Assembly (NCBI GenBank): GCA_029204225.1
Contig: CM055100.1
Location: 65,205,156 to 65,261,920 of the forward strand
DNA from: Diphasiastrum complanatum
Taxonomy: Eukaryota > Streptophyta > Lycopodiopsida > Lycopodiales > Lycopodiaceae
Direction: 5' to 3'
DNA: 56,765 bases
Part shown: positions 33,655 to 45,702 of the stretch, piece by piece
How the letters are laid out: the number at the start of each line of letters is the position of its first letter
Numbering within the stretch: the first letter of the stretch is position 1
Translations under genes and position numbers: made by a program
The notes under the pieces: generated by a model
Database searches by the model: none
Told to the model about the DNA's origin: nothing
What the model saw: only the letters and a program-made list of their open reading frames with translations

Positions 33655-34370
33655 TTCAAGATAGAATATCGATATGATGCGCCAACGAGAAGGAAAAGCA
33701 GATATTCGACAAGGGAGGCACGTGATGGCGATATGAGGGATGGCGTATCGCCACGACGCATGGGGGGGGGTAGCTGTACTGGTATGTGGGTCCTTGGGCA
33801 CGTGATAGCGATATGCATCTAACGAGGAGTGGAAGTGAACGAAGAAAACTAAGGAGATCTAGAGAAAGAAGAATTAAAACTGAAATATGAGCCGAAAACT
33901 TTCTTTTATACCTGTAGAACGTCCCATCATATTCGCACGTGTTCCCTCCGCATGTGATTCTTTTATTAGAAAAACATTTCAAGATGGATATGTAGTAAAT
34001 GAACTTTTAAGTCATCTCTGAATGTCTTGATCTTTAGGAAACAAACATAATACCAATTCTTTCTACTTTTTGTATATACAGATGGTTCCCAAAATTGACA
34101 GGCGTATTTATGTTATTCACCAATGGTATTGATCCCATCATCCCTGACACACAAGTGGTCCTAGGTGCCACAGCATACCCATGTTGCAGCCCCAACAACT
34201 GGATAATAAGGATTAAAAATAGAAGATGTATGCATCAGTATGATGCAAGAGATCAGCTTTGAGAGGTTTATTCTTTTTCATTGTTCCCTTTTGTTGTATT
34301 TGCTAATTGTTAGATCTGAATATTATCGGGATTGTATGGTCCCTATGCGGCCTAATTGCGGTCCTTATAC
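33655..34370. other. 5' flank of the histone-fold/protease gene and non-coding DNA
   Basis: The first 300 bp should hold the leader and promoter; no TATA box is obvious. Open frames that extend upstream of 33,654 lack an ATG. The rest is non-coding. Confidence 0.45.
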
Positions 34371-34375
34371 GGCCT

Positions 34376-34590
34376 AAATGCGCTTTTGCGCATGTGTATG
34401 GGTGCACCCATGCATCCTCCTCCCCTCACCCATCCATGAGCTTTTTCTAACTAGAAAACTTGGGGATGAGGATGCATGTATGGGGAAAAGGATGCATGGC
34501 CCTCCTCCCCATGCATGCATGCATATTAGGGACTCCTCCATGCATATTGTTCCTCCTCCATGCATGCATCTTCAGTGGGCCCGTTCTCTC
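34376..34590 (+). repeat. Dispersed GCATGC-rich repeat, copy 1
   Basis: Shares a block with copy 2 at 36,213: TTTTGYGCATGKGTATGGGT, followed by GCACCCATGCAT and CTCCTCCCCTCACCCATSCA. The right half has CCATGCATGCATGCATATT. Internal self-complementarity (GCATGC, ATGCAT) would allow hairpins. The family could be a short non-autonomous element. Confidence 0.65.
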
Positions 34591-35440
34591 TATCTTTGAG
34601 ATTTGATTTTTTTTGTTTCTCCTTCCTCCATCTCGAGGATGGGGTTCCCAAGTGCCAAGAACCATCGGGACTGGTAAGAGTGCACCGTGCACCGCTTTTG
34701 GCCTATTGCGCATCCACTCCTTGGTCATCATCATTATAATCATCATGCCAGGACATTCCCTTGCGCTCATTGCCCTCCAAATCATGCAACGATAGTCCAC
34801 TAACGCGCTAAAGCTTTTTTTTCTCGCCCTTTTTTGTCACATGGCAAAACCCACCCACCCATCTCCCCCGAGCACTTAAACCATCGCCCTCTTGACCAAA
34901 CAACTTGCTTTTAACCATCAGGGAGCACACCTGCACTCCGCCCACCCCATATGTTCTCCCCTTCTCCTGTCAATCCACCTAAAAAAACATCATCGATGAG
35001 CAGGACCGCACTAAGATTTATTATATGGCTTTCGTATTTATTTTGAATTACCAAAATTTTACCCATAGATCATGAACAGAAAGTTTTACCCAAAGTTCTT
35101 TTCTTCGTCTAGCATCCATGCCCTATTGAAGAACATATTTGCTAATCTCATCCTTGCAACGACTGTGGAAAATAGTAGAAGTTGACTATCTAAAACTAGA
35201 CATTTTTTTATTTATTCAAATTGAAATGGAAATTTGACACAAAGTTTTCCTTTGTTCTTACCTCTAGGGTTCTTCCTTTTTCTTTCTTCCCAACTCTGTA
35301 GTTTTTTATTCTCTTGATGTACAAGTTTGCTTGATCAAAATGTCCCATCCTTTCCTCTTGCTCCTATAGTATCTTGCCAGGAATGGATGTGACAATCTAC
35401 CTCTGAAATCCTAACAGATGCGACCTTTTGGGTTTGATCC
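34591..35440. other. Non-coding stretch
   Basis: C-rich at the left and AT-rich at the right, without a convincing gene. Confidence 0.45.
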
Positions 35441-35444
35441 AACT

Positions 35445-35640
35445 CCGTTTCTCATTTGAAAGACAAGTTTTTTGCTTTTGGTAACCTTGGTCGAACTGTT
35501 ACATCACCTCAAGTATTGTCATCTTTGAGAGCTATAAAATGCATTCATATGATGGAAGGTCAAATGAATGGTGTTCAGTTTTCAATTGCACACTATTTTA
35601 GGGCTCACCAAGAACTGGGCATCTTGAATCATTGAGATTA
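35445..35640 (+). pseudogene. Possible coding remnant, unknown
   Basis: A frame of about 60 codons reads like normal protein (KDKFFAFGNLGRTVTSPQVL, then KCIHMMEGQMNGVQFSIAHY). It ends at a TGA near 35,635. A second frame just downstream (about 35,707-35,855) is also plausible (WCADKVGRLLFGISKKWSSI). No family is recognised. These may be exons or relics of a mobile-element gene. Confidence 0.3.
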
Positions 35641-35934
35641 GTGTCTCTGAGAGACTTCAATCCCTTTTCTCATCAGTGGTATCTAATTTTATCCATACTT
35701 GCAACAACCTGCTTGGTGTGCTGATAAAGTCGGTCGTTTACTTTTTGGCATTTCCAAGAAGTGGTCCAGTATTGCAACGGGCTCCTCATGTATGTTGTCT
35801 GTTCCATCCAGTGCTGCACATCGAGACGAGCCCGCATCAACAAATCAGGCTCCAAACAGTTCAATATACACAGAGAAATGCACATGCACACACCATCGGC
35901 CACGTGAATCACACATGCATACACAGACGCACAT

Positions 35935-36060
35935 TTTATAACACACACACACATACACAGACACACACACCATTGACCACATAAATCACACACACCATCA
36001 AGCACAAATCATACACACAAATCCACATACACAGATAACACATGCACTTTCGTACATACA
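35935..36060 (+). repeat. (CA)n-rich tract
   Basis: Imperfect CACACA runs with ACATACACAGACAC variants. Confidence 0.85.
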
Positions 36061-36067
36061 CACACAT

Positions 36068-36170
36068 ACATCGGCCACCCGTCAACGACCATCAGCGACC
36101 ATCGGCCGCCCATCAATGACCATCGGCCACTCGTCAACGACCATCGGCCGTCCATTGCCCACCAACGACG
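36068..36170 (+). repeat. Minisatellite, unit about 20-24 bp
   Basis: Four to five imperfect copies of CATCGGCCRCYCRTCAAYGA follow the CA tract directly. Confidence 0.8.
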
Positions 36171-36212
36171 GGCACTCTTTACTAGTACATATATATTTAA
36201 ACTTTGTTCCAC

Positions 36213-36362
36213 TTTTGTGCATGGGTATGGGTGCACCATGCATGCTCCTCCCCTCACCCATGCATGAGCCTTTTTTGAGCTAAAAAGTGTGCATGTATGG
36301 GGCCTCCTCCCCATGTATGGGCCCCCTCCCCATGCATGCATATTGCACCTCCCTTGGTCCCA
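36213..36362 (+). repeat. Dispersed GCATGC-rich repeat, copy 2
   Basis: Direct-orientation partner of 34,376-34,590, with the same order of blocks (GCATG-GTATGGGTGCACC, CTCCTCCCCTCACCC, CCATGCATGCATATT). Beyond about 36,365 the two diverge. Confidence 0.65.
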
Positions 36363-36369
36363 CCTCCCA

Positions 36370-36545
36370 ATTCAAAATTCAAATGTCTCTCTCCCCCTCT
36401 CCCTCTTTGTCTCTCCATGATCCATCTCTCATTTCCTCTGTCTCTCAAGATCCTCCTTTCAAGATCTCTCTGTCTATCGTGAGCAACAGGCGGGTCTCTC
36501 TCTCTCTCTGGATTGCAAGTAGCAGGCTCTCTCTCTCACAAAAAA
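36370..36545 (+). repeat. CT-rich low-complexity stretch
   Basis: Short TCTCTC and CCTCT runs. The open frames here (Ser/Leu/Pro-rich) are compositional. Confidence 0.6.
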
Positions 36546-36775
36546 AATGATAATCAGAATAGAAATGATGCATTTCTTGGAATTTTTGTTTTCACTCCTC
36601 GAATTCAAAAAAGGTCGAAGTGGTTGCTTGGAAGCAGTTGGACTAACAGAGTGATCCTCCTTTGCGACTCATTGAAGCTCTGGCTTGGAATCGTTATGAA
36701 CCGAATGCTGGCCCTTTTCAATGCGGTTGTGGTTTAGTTTTATTGCAATTTAGTTGAAATATGATCTGAATGAAG

Positions 36776-36779
<4 letters not shown>

Positions 36780-36833
<54 letters not shown>

Positions 36834-36857
36834 GTGGTTTTCTCTCTCTCTCTCTCA
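36780..36857 (+). repeat. (CT)n microsatellite
   Basis: About 52 bp of perfect CT repeats to 36,830, then ATGTGGTTTT and another short CT run to about 36,857. Confidence 0.95.
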
Positions 36858-36859
36858 GT

Positions 36860-39490
36860 CCCTATATCTTTTTTTTTTTGTTGTCTTGCAATGGATTGCC
36901 TTAAATTGATTCTAAAAAATATCAACTTTGTAACAAACCATAGAACATGACATTTGGAATAGTAGAACGTACATAAAACATAACATAAAAAAGCAATATC
37001 ATAAAAAATTAGATTACAAGCACTAGATTACCAATGATTGGATTTCCAAGGAATGGTAGATTTCTCTTACTCTGATGTGTCTACAGGGTAAGTCTCTCCT
37101 TTTATAATGCCTTTGGGTGTAAAAGCAAAGTAGAAGTTGTTGTATGTTGATGTATGCGATGTTGTCATGTTAACCCTGGGTCACTTGGACAATGCAAAAA
37201 GTCCAAAAGTCAGCATTTAGTAAAAATAGCAGGTGGTACGAAAGCCCTCTTTCGTGAAAGAAGTGGAGGCCTGTGAAACTAGTCTATGTGTAGATGCATT
37301 ACTTTTTGAACATAATCTTTGTAGAAGCCATTTGACAGTAGTCTTTTGAACTGGCTAGTAATCGATAAGTATTTTCTGTTTCTTTTCCTATTATTGTGTC
37401 TACTTGCCGCTCGAGTCTTGAATTTCTTTACCTGTTGCAGCTCTCTTCCCTCTTTTGTACTTCAGAAAATCATGCCGGCCAAGTCAAGAATTAGGTTCAT
37501 CATAGGCATCGGACACTTTTTCTGGGTGACTAGGAGTTACTCAAAAATCTGTTGGCCTATTATTCTTTATGCATTTGATATAGCAATCTCAGATTTATCT
37601 CATCAATCCATATGCATTGCAGGCATTTGCTATAGAAGACAACGAGAGCTAACAGTGAACATTTCGAAATCAGAATTGGACATGTACAAGATACATGAAA
37701 TGTAAACATTCTTTCATAATGATAGCATATAGAATTTTTTGTTAGTTATTCAATAACTTTACCTGAACAAAACAATTGACTCCTGCATAGTTCATATTTG
37801 GAAAAACAAACAACAGTTAATGTTGGAAGGTGCAATGACAAAGGAAAGAAGACAAGTTGCTGAAGCCATTTCGGAGCAAAATATTCTAAACCAAAAACAT
37901 AAATAAGAACAAATAGGAAGGTAGCTTTTTGGATAGAGGGTCAAGAAACATTCCACCTTTCTTAGTTTCAATAAACATTCTTTCGTGATGCAAAGTTTTG
38001 ATAGGTCTACGGTAAGTATGATGCTGGAAAATTAGGATCCGATATCTTCTACATCATGCATGTCCTTATGCCAGCTTGAAAGGTTTATTTCTTATTGCTA
38101 AACTGTGCTACTTGGGAAAAAAAAAGATGTTGGGCCATGCAAACCAAATTTGCATTTCTTTTATAAAGTAATACGGCCAGTTGTCGCAGCTGCTGCAACC
38201 GCAGTTTGGCCTGGAATTGCATCACTTGGTAAAGTGCCTATAAATCATAACAACTCCAACAACTTAGTGTATGTGTTTAAATAATACAAAGTTGACTCGC
38301 TGGATACAACCCATCTCTAATTTCTAGAAGCACCTATTTCCAAAACTTTCTATAAAATTTGAGAAACACATGTTCGTTCGAGAGTGTCGTACATAATATT
38401 GATTTTAAGCAGCGTAGCCAAGAATGTAAATTTCCAGGTAAGCACAGAGCACTAATTTCGAAGCATGAAATACCAAGAAAGAAACCAAAATACATAACTG
38501 ATTTATTTTTAGATTAATATAACAACATGGTACTTCATCTAAATATTTCGAACAACAACTATGGTGTTAGTTGAAGATGTCTATGTCTTAATCAACTAGA
38601 AAAAGTTTTTTTCTTATATCTTGCTATTGTTTTGACTTGATTTGATAACTTAATTTCTTTAGCCTTGCAGGATCCAAGATAAGAGAACCTGGAATGTATT
38701 CAAACTTTGTGTCAATCGTTGCCTTTAATATCTAATTCTAGAAAACCTAAAAACATGCCATTTCAACAAGCAAAGAACAGAGCCATGGTTTTGTTATATG
38801 TAACATGTGTGCAAAATCAAAAAGAAAAATGTGTGCCTATGTCAGAAACATGACCAGTTCACAGGTATTGCGATTTTGGAATAATGTACAAACAATGTTT
38901 TCTAAATACAAGAAGAGACAAGGAATTTGAAAAACAAATTGCAAAGGCATCTATAAAGAAATTCTACATTGATGATAATAAGACGAAGTTAATTCTTTTT
39001 GCAATTTTGAAGTAACAATTTCGTATTTAAAAAAAAAACCTTACAATATGTAAATACATGAAGCTTTTCACATTTTCGTAAGTTTGAATGCAGGTTTAGA
39101 GTTGCTGCTACTGAAGACGATTCAAAACCTAAAAGATTGATTACGTATAACGTTCAATAAACTAGTAAAACACTGTATTAGTTAATATTGTACACATATA
39201 AATAGCCTAAAATAGAAAACCTCAACAATATATAAAAACAAGTTCTTTTTTTTCACATAGATCTAGAATAGAAATTATTCCACGAAAGCAAAAGTTTCTA
39301 GTAATGTATACATACACATGCATTCTACCTACCTGAATTTGAAACTATGAACATAACCCGAATCATGTTTCTGGAAATTCTAATCTACAAGTTTTTCAAA
39401 TCCTATGACATTTCCAACTCTGAAGAAACAAAACATTTCTATTACCAAAGCTTTGCTAGCTTTCAACTCTAACTCATCCAGAACTGACTC
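36860..39490. other. Long AT-rich stretch without a recognisable gene
   Basis: About 2.6 kb. The only sizeable frame (37,346-37,705, plus) is hydrophobic, lacks motifs and is probably not a gene. I see no LTR, tRNA or tandem array here. Confidence 0.45.
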
Positions 39491-39499
39491 TTTCGAGAG

Positions 39500-40180
39500 T
39501 CATTACTATGTTGTTGCAGGAAGCCACGCGGAGGAACGAAGTCTCAAGTTCCTCAACTGATTCTCATGCTTTATACACCAACAAGAGCACGACTAGAAGA
39601 AGAAGAAGAAAGGCACGAAGCAATCAAAGCCATACCAAAAACCAGCACAACACAAAGAACAGTCGAATCCGTAGACGAAGAAGAAGTTGTTCTGTAGATA
39701 CTACAAGCGAAACAACCACGAAATTCAAGACTGCCGGATACTGCAAGCAAAGAACAACAGCAAGGGGCAGTCGAATCAAGTGGCAAATGCAGCTGCAGAA
39801 GCTCCATAGCCTATTCAAGAAGCAGATCATGATGCCATCATGACCAGCCATCAAGGAGCATCCGGCGACAGTTCTTGGTTCCTAGATTCTGGAGCCACTC
39901 AACACATGACTAGCCTCATTGGTTGTTTCGAGTCCTATACACCTTACAGTACCAAGAAATATGTTCACCTTGGCGACAATAGCACACAAGCTAGTAAAGG
40001 TGAAGGTACTATAAGATTAAGCTTTGCAAACGATCAGTCTAAGCTACTTTCTAAAGTCCTGTATGTACCAAATTTGTCTGTGAATCTGCTCTCTGTAAGC
40101 AGAATCACAGATCTAGAACATAGAGTAGAATTCGACACTTGTCGATGTAGAAGAGAAGGTTCTAGAAATCATAGAACTTG
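39500..40180 (+). pseudogene. Copia Gag end and protease fragment
   Basis: The end of Gag (MLLQEATRRNEVSSSSTDSH) leads into a zinc knuckle in another frame (C-x2-Y-x4-H-x4-C at about 39,692-39,735; the second Cys is Tyr). The protease follows: SSWFLDSGATQHMTS at about 39,870, and VLYVPNLSVNLLSVSRITDL at about 40,060. It stops soon after 40,140 at a frameshift. It matches the right-edge element (54.6-56.7 kb) phrase by phrase, so it is the same family in opposite orientation. Integrase and RT are absent. Confidence 0.85.
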
Positions 40181-42780
40181 AAGCCGAAATTGAAAATGCT
40201 TCCCCATTATGTATTACGACTTTCTCTATATCAACACAACAATTTCAAACAATGAACATGCAACTTTAAACAAAGAATGCATGAACATTACGAATATGAT
40301 AAAACCAAATCATTCTCATCATAGCACTAAAGCAATAGACATTGCGAAACAATGGTTGTGCAACCCTTTGGAAAGTGTGTTTGTCCAAAAACAAGTCCCT
40401 AGATTCTAGAATTCATGTTTACCATCCGGTGTAGTATTTTGCGCTCTATTGTTTGCTTCCGCATGTTTTACGAGAATGTCCTCTTGCAACATATCCATTT
40501 CTATCTGGTGTAATTCTTCTGTTGCAAAACAGGACCAATATTTTATTCAAGTTATAAATTATGCAAAAATATAGAGGTTTCTATAGAGAAAATGGATTCG
40601 TTACTATGAATATAAATCCTCATCATGAACATAGTACTTCCTACTTACCATCAGTAACGTCGTCTACGGACATGAGATTAACATCCAACATATCAAAATT
40701 GTTTTTTTCACCTGACTCCATCTACATGTCACAAAACACAAACTTTGCATTTGGCATAGAACAAATATCAACCAAGCACTCAATATGAAGGAACGGTTCA
40801 ATTCCACAACACATTGTTTGTGCACAAGAACCATGGACATGCTAGAAATCATGTTTTAGTTTTTGGGTCTTGTAATTTGTGCAGCCTGTTTTTTACGATA
40901 CCTGAAAATGTCTGACTAAGAATTTGGATTCAGTAACTAGTTTCAATCATTCAATAGAAGAATAAAGTTACACGCTATAGCAAAACATGGTTCAAATAAA
41001 AAAACATATGTATCTGTTTTGTACCACAAGGTATCATAAATAAATATCATATGTTTAAAAGAAGACACATCCTTGACTAGTCTAAGACTCAAAGCAACAT
41101 ACAATATCTGCAAACAGAACACATAAATCATAGCTGTCAAATTCATAATCTAAATTAAGAATCGTATGTTTTCTTTTGACTCAAGTATGCATATTGTCCA
41201 TAAATAGACTTTGTATCTATTATGAATTACCATGAACATGTTTATGCATTATACAGTGGCAGTTTTTAAGCAAAACCACAGCAGACATTGTAAGTAAAGG
41301 TTTGTACATGTAAGAGACCAAGACAAGAAATCAAAGACATTATCATTGGTGTATTTGATACAGGAATGTGCGCTGAAAATAGAAATTTTAGTGACAATGG
41401 AATGGCCTCTGTGCCAAAGCACATGGAAAGACGAGCGCATCTCTGGGTCTAGATTCGAAGCTTTCATGTGTAACAAAGAGCTCGTGCGACGAAAAAAAAA
41501 TTTCAATGACTATAAAATGTGTAACGAACCTATCACTGAGATAGCGAAGCACAGGTCCGTGAAAAAGATAAAGTTTTTGGCAATCGCCCACCTATTTTTG
41601 ATATACATAGTTTAATGTGTGTTCTAGGTTGCAAACTAACAATACATTCGATATAAATCTTATTCTAAATTGCGATGCATCTTAGTTGTTTGCATCTCAG
41701 CTGTACATTCTACAGTCCATTGAAGCGAAGCTCGAAACACGTGAACTGGTGGGTGCAGAAAATCAGTTCACTTGTTTCCAGGGTGCTCAAACAATAACAA
41801 ATGCAACACAAGATATGTTGCATGGTGTCTACATCTTGATTACAGCTCATACTTTTTTACGAGACCAGAAATTGGTCAGATGCTAATGTGTGAATCTTTC
41901 ATAAACAAAATTTCTTTTCTTGCTATTCTGAACCTATCTAAAACAACCCTTTGAACTGGAAAACAAGTTTTTCTAAGTGACTCTCCCTATAGAGCGTGAT
42001 TATTCAAGTCCACACGCAAGTGGGCTGTTCATCAAACATGGAGATATCTGAAAAATGATGAAAGTTCTCAATGGCTGAAAAAGCAACCAGATAGTCTGGT
42101 GTCTGCAAACTCAGCTCCTTGTATCGAAGCACCAACATGTCAATATATATCTCATGCTGATGTTCAGCAAGAATTTGTTCTCCAAAGAAAACACCAAGCA
42201 TGTCTGATGTGCATTGAAGGTTCTTTATCTGTCATCCGAAGTGCGTAGTGAAGATGATCTCTAAACAAAACGTGCCTAAACAAAACGTGCCTCTGTTGTG
42301 AATGGCAACCGTGAAGCAAACAAAGAGCTTGGCCTCCAACAAATGTGTATTTTGCCTTTGCATACCTGATTTATGAAGCCTCTTACGTAGCCATTCAGGC
42401 GAAGCCCAAATCCAATCAGGGAAAACTCTGCTCGCATCTCCATCATCTTTCAATCCAATCACCTCTGAAGGCAACTTTTGGTCTAATCGAAACAAGTTCT
42501 AGAAAGATAGACCAAGCTCCAGATGTAAGCCCCTTACTCACAAACAGTGTGAAGATAGCAACGAGGATTACACCAAGCTTGCAAGTCCTCAAATTACACC
42601 TGAAAGTGCACTTAGAAGCAACAATCCATTGCTGAACTCCAGGTCAGTGACAATGAAGCATATGACAAAAAAACAGGGGGACCAAGCCTTTTTAGACTCC
42701 AGACTAAAGCATCCATCTCATTGGAAACTCAAAATCTGAAGATGCATCCACCTCCAACATCCCTCAACTCTCAGAGCACC
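40181..42780. other. Non-coding or unrecognised sequence
   Basis: About 2.6 kb with only short frames. A few look protein-like (for example 41,760-41,830, NQFTCFQGAQTITNATQDML, and 41,360-41,500, plus), but no family, splice pattern or longer frame emerges. Confidence 0.4.
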
Positions 42781-42793
42781 CAGAATACGAACT

Positions 42794-43470
42794 TTGCAAG
42801 ACCTTACTGGTCCCACAAATAGGTTCCCAGTGGCTAATGTCCTTGAAGAACATGGGTATGAAATAGTATATAAGGAACTGGTAGATGACAACATTCTGGT
42901 TGTTGTAAGGAATCTGCTCAATAATAGGTACGAGTATCATTCTTTTAGGCTTCCAGAGTTCCGTTTTAGAATTTCAGGATTTTTTTCATTTGCTTGGCTA
43001 CAACTTTATCAAAAAATTTTGAAGAAATTTCAAATTCTTGTGAATCTTCAATCGAAATCGCCTGGCAACTATGAGGTATTTGGCCTATAATTTTGGTTCT
43101 GATCAGGGGACAAGCATAAAAAGAGATCAGAGTAGAGCTACAAGTAGTTGGTAAAGTGCGGCACAAAAATCTAGTACGACTATTGGAGTATTGCGTGGAA
43201 GGTAACCACAGGTAATGAAAGAATTCATGTATTTTATTTGTTCTATGCAGCCTCTTCAATTAATGGTTATGGAAGTTGGGAATGACTTCCAACAATGGAT
43301 GCAAATAAAGTTGTTGCTGCAAACTATCATTTATCGTAAATTGATTGGGACATACATCCAAATTTTAGTTACTTTTTTTTTTAATAGGCCCGATTTTAAA
43401 ACAGGGAAATTTCCAAAACAGAATGAGCAGCCTGCCATCAATGTTCGGAATCTACTGGGAAACAGGTAAA
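42794..43470 (+). pseudogene. Exon-like remnants of an unknown gene
   Basis: Three stretches look like exons on the plus strand. One (about 42,794-42,926) includes NRFPVANVLEEHGYEIVYKE and ends VVVRNLLNNR before GTACGA. A second (about 43,251-43,316) follows TTCTATGCAG. A third (43,388-43,467) follows TTTTTTTTAATAG and ends INVRNLLGNR before GTAAAT. The first and third share the ending V-R-N-L-L-x-N-R at the donor. No family is recognised. Confidence 0.3.
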
Positions 43471-44165
43471 TTTGTAATCCACATATAGTTTGCTACTGCG
43501 ATAGTCGATTGTTTGGTTACCCGAAATTAATCCTAACGCAGTAACGGTGAGGACTATAGATATAGGAATCTGAGAAAAGAGTAAACAGAGCGAATACTCA
43601 CAACTGTTTAGTTTTCTATATTTTAGCATTGTCATAGTACAGTTCGGTTTGGTATGATGCCGACCGATTCAATTCAATATCAGCTCCGACCTTCTTCTGT
43701 GAGCTTTATGTCAATTCAAAAAAAGAGAGTCATAAACAGGTGATTTGAAATTTTCATTGGTTTCTGTGTCAGGAGTTTCCAGATGATCGCAGATAGCTGC
43801 CTTGAACAGATACCGATGTAAAAAACTTTTGGAATTCATTCGCGAAGAGTAACTTGCGATTGAAGACGCTCTATGTCTACATCAAATCACATCATAAATT
43901 GCAGCAAGCGGAAGGAGCTTTGTATGAAAATAGTTCTAGGGACAGCGGAAGCGTAAGGTTCTACTGAATTGGCCATCTTCAAATGTGATCGACATTTGTG
44001 GCTGTAACACAACAACACAGCTAACAATCCCAAAAGTACAGGTACTCAATATCGGGTCACCGAAAATGTTGTACAAGAAAGTAATGCATTGTGGTCAGGT
44101 GTCTTTTGTATTTTGGGACCACCTCTAAAAGCATCATGTTCATCCAATTTCCCTTTCCTATGAAT
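43471..44165. other. Non-coding stretch
   Basis: No coding signal or repeat was noticed. Confidence 0.45.
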
Positions 44166-44177
44166 CTGTCATTCTTT

Positions 44178-44325
44178 TTCCTCTCTCCAGTGGAATTCAC
44201 TTTCTTTCTTCTCTCTCCGGTGGAATGCACGTTCTATCTCCAATGCTCCTCTCTCCGGTGAATGCACGTTCTCTCTCCGGTGGAATGCAAGTTCTCTCTC
44301 CTCTCTCCGATGGAATGTGCATGTG
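44178..44325 (+). repeat. Minisatellite, unit about 27 bp
   Basis: Imperfect copies of TCTCTCTCCGGTGGAATGCA followed by CGTTC or a variant, about five in all. Frames through it are artefacts. Confidence 0.85.
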
Positions 44326-44384
44326 CTATGTGGCAGCCCGTCATTGGCTGTCCACATCCACATTTCACCACAAACTTAAAAAAA

Positions 44385-44495
44385 TTTGCGAAAAAAAAAC
44401 GGCAAAAAACCGAAGAAAAAAAAAAAAACTGGTCCCGTACCGTACGGCCAAAAAACGAAAAAAAAAAAAACTGAAAAAAAAAAAAAAAAACCCTC
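44385..44495 (+). repeat. A-rich low-complexity tract
   Basis: Runs of 8 to 17 A broken by short GC words, including the palindrome CCGTACGG (about 44,441-44,448). It directly precedes the duplicated DnaJ piece. Confidence 0.8.
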
Positions 44496-44576
44496 GCACA
44501 ATGGCATTACATAGGAAAAGCCCTCGGGCCTTCCTTGCTGGTCGGGCCCTGCCCTCGGGCTCCCACCCTCGGGCAA

Positions 44577-45045
44577 GGAAGGCCCTCAGGTCCGAAGTAG
44601 TCAGAGAGCATTGGATGCGTACATCTTGGAAGCCACAGTGGGAAGCTCAAGTAGGGAAATTGAGATGGAGACATGCAGCATCAGCTCAGCAGAGAAGCCA
44701 CTGCAGTACATGGGGCGAAAGGATGCGTAGGCAAAATAGACTGAATTATGGTGCACTTTAAATTTCAGCACACAGTCCTTGTATCAATAGTAGAAGATCG
44801 CAGTACTGCACAAACGTTGTGTTGACTACATTGCATCACTTGCACCAGCCGACTCATCGGGGCAAGAATTTTTCTTGTAAGCCACGCACACCCAGAAAGG
44901 CCTCCATTGATATCATAACATGGAGATCTGAGGGGAGTATTGAGAATGTTTTTGTCAAGATCCTCATCTTGCCCAGCATTGTACACGATTGAGCTTGCAA
45001 GATCTTTTTATTCCAATTTTTCACGTCCTTTGTTGATGATGGTAA
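44577..45045 (+). pseudogene. Truncated duplicate of the J20-like gene's 3' end
   Basis: From about 44,577 the sequence follows the DnaJ gene from about 8,777 onward: the last 55 or so codons (HWMRTSWKPQWEAQVGKLRW against HWMRASWKPQWEAQVGNLRW, and STWGERMRRQNRLNYGAL against STWGARMRKQNRLINVAL), the stop, and roughly 280 bp of 3' flank with several indels. The transit peptide and J domain are absent. The frame is intact and joins in phase to upstream low-complexity sequence (44,225-44,576), but that is unlikely to be a real gene. The copy includes 3' flank and lacks an obvious poly-A tail, which favours DNA-level duplication over retrotransposition. Confidence 0.88.
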
Positions 45046-45700
45046 CTATTGGAGATGGGACCTCAATCCGCCATATTGCAAGATGGGGCCTGAATTGGCT
45101 ATATTGCAAGAGATGCAAGATGGGTTATGCTTGAGCTTCATAGATATCATGATGTGCTTTCACACATGTACATAAGTGCTCAAGGATTTGAGAAGGATAT
45201 AGAGAACATATGGCGATAGTGCCTTTCAAGCTTTGTATACCAGAGTTGACTTTCCAAAAGGAGACATTATTTGGTTAACTCTTGAATTTTTTAAACTCTT
45301 TCAAAGACATTACCATTGATAGATGATTGTGTGAAGATTAATGTGGCATATTGGTAGACATGATAATTTTAAATAAATATACCCTAGTGGATGGCACTTT
45401 TTCTTCTCAATCATGTCGATGGGTGAGCGAGCATCACAAGATTAAAAAACAAACAAGAACGATGTGGTATTTTACCACAAAGCCCTTGCCATGTCATATT
45501 GTCGGTCATTCTATAGTAGTTTGATCAAGTGTGATCAAGAGTCACTCAATTCTATGTGCTAGATTTGCTAGTTTTTTGGAGAGAAATAGAGGATAGATAG
45601 GTTCCATATCTTTGTGATTTCTTCTTGATATCATTTGTTGAGGATCAAGAGAGTGCTAAGTGCATTGGAACAGGTTTGAAAATTTGAATCAATCATTGCA
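45046..45700. other. Non-coding leader of the next Copia relic
   Basis: No gene seen. The sequence GCATTGGAACAGG near 45,663 could be a decayed primer binding site, which would put an LTR to its left, but no LTR pair was found. Confidence 0.35.
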
Positions 45701-45702
45701 AT

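Noticed and set aside
34378-34599. Cys/His-rich short frames (MHACM-type repeats) in the GCATGC repeat, suggestive of a metal-binding peptide
   Set aside because: The Cys/His content follows from repeated ATGCATGC words and appears in several frames alike.
37346-37705. A 119-codon hydrophobic frame as a possible membrane protein
   Set aside because: It starts in a run of Leu/Phe codons typical of T-rich DNA, has no motif, and its middle looks like intron sequence (TTACCTGTTGCAG).
44225-44761. A 178-codon frame joining minisatellite, poly-A-derived Lys runs and the DnaJ C-terminal piece
   Set aside because: The N-terminal half is low complexity and the J domain is absent. It is better explained as a pseudogene fused by chance to repeats.
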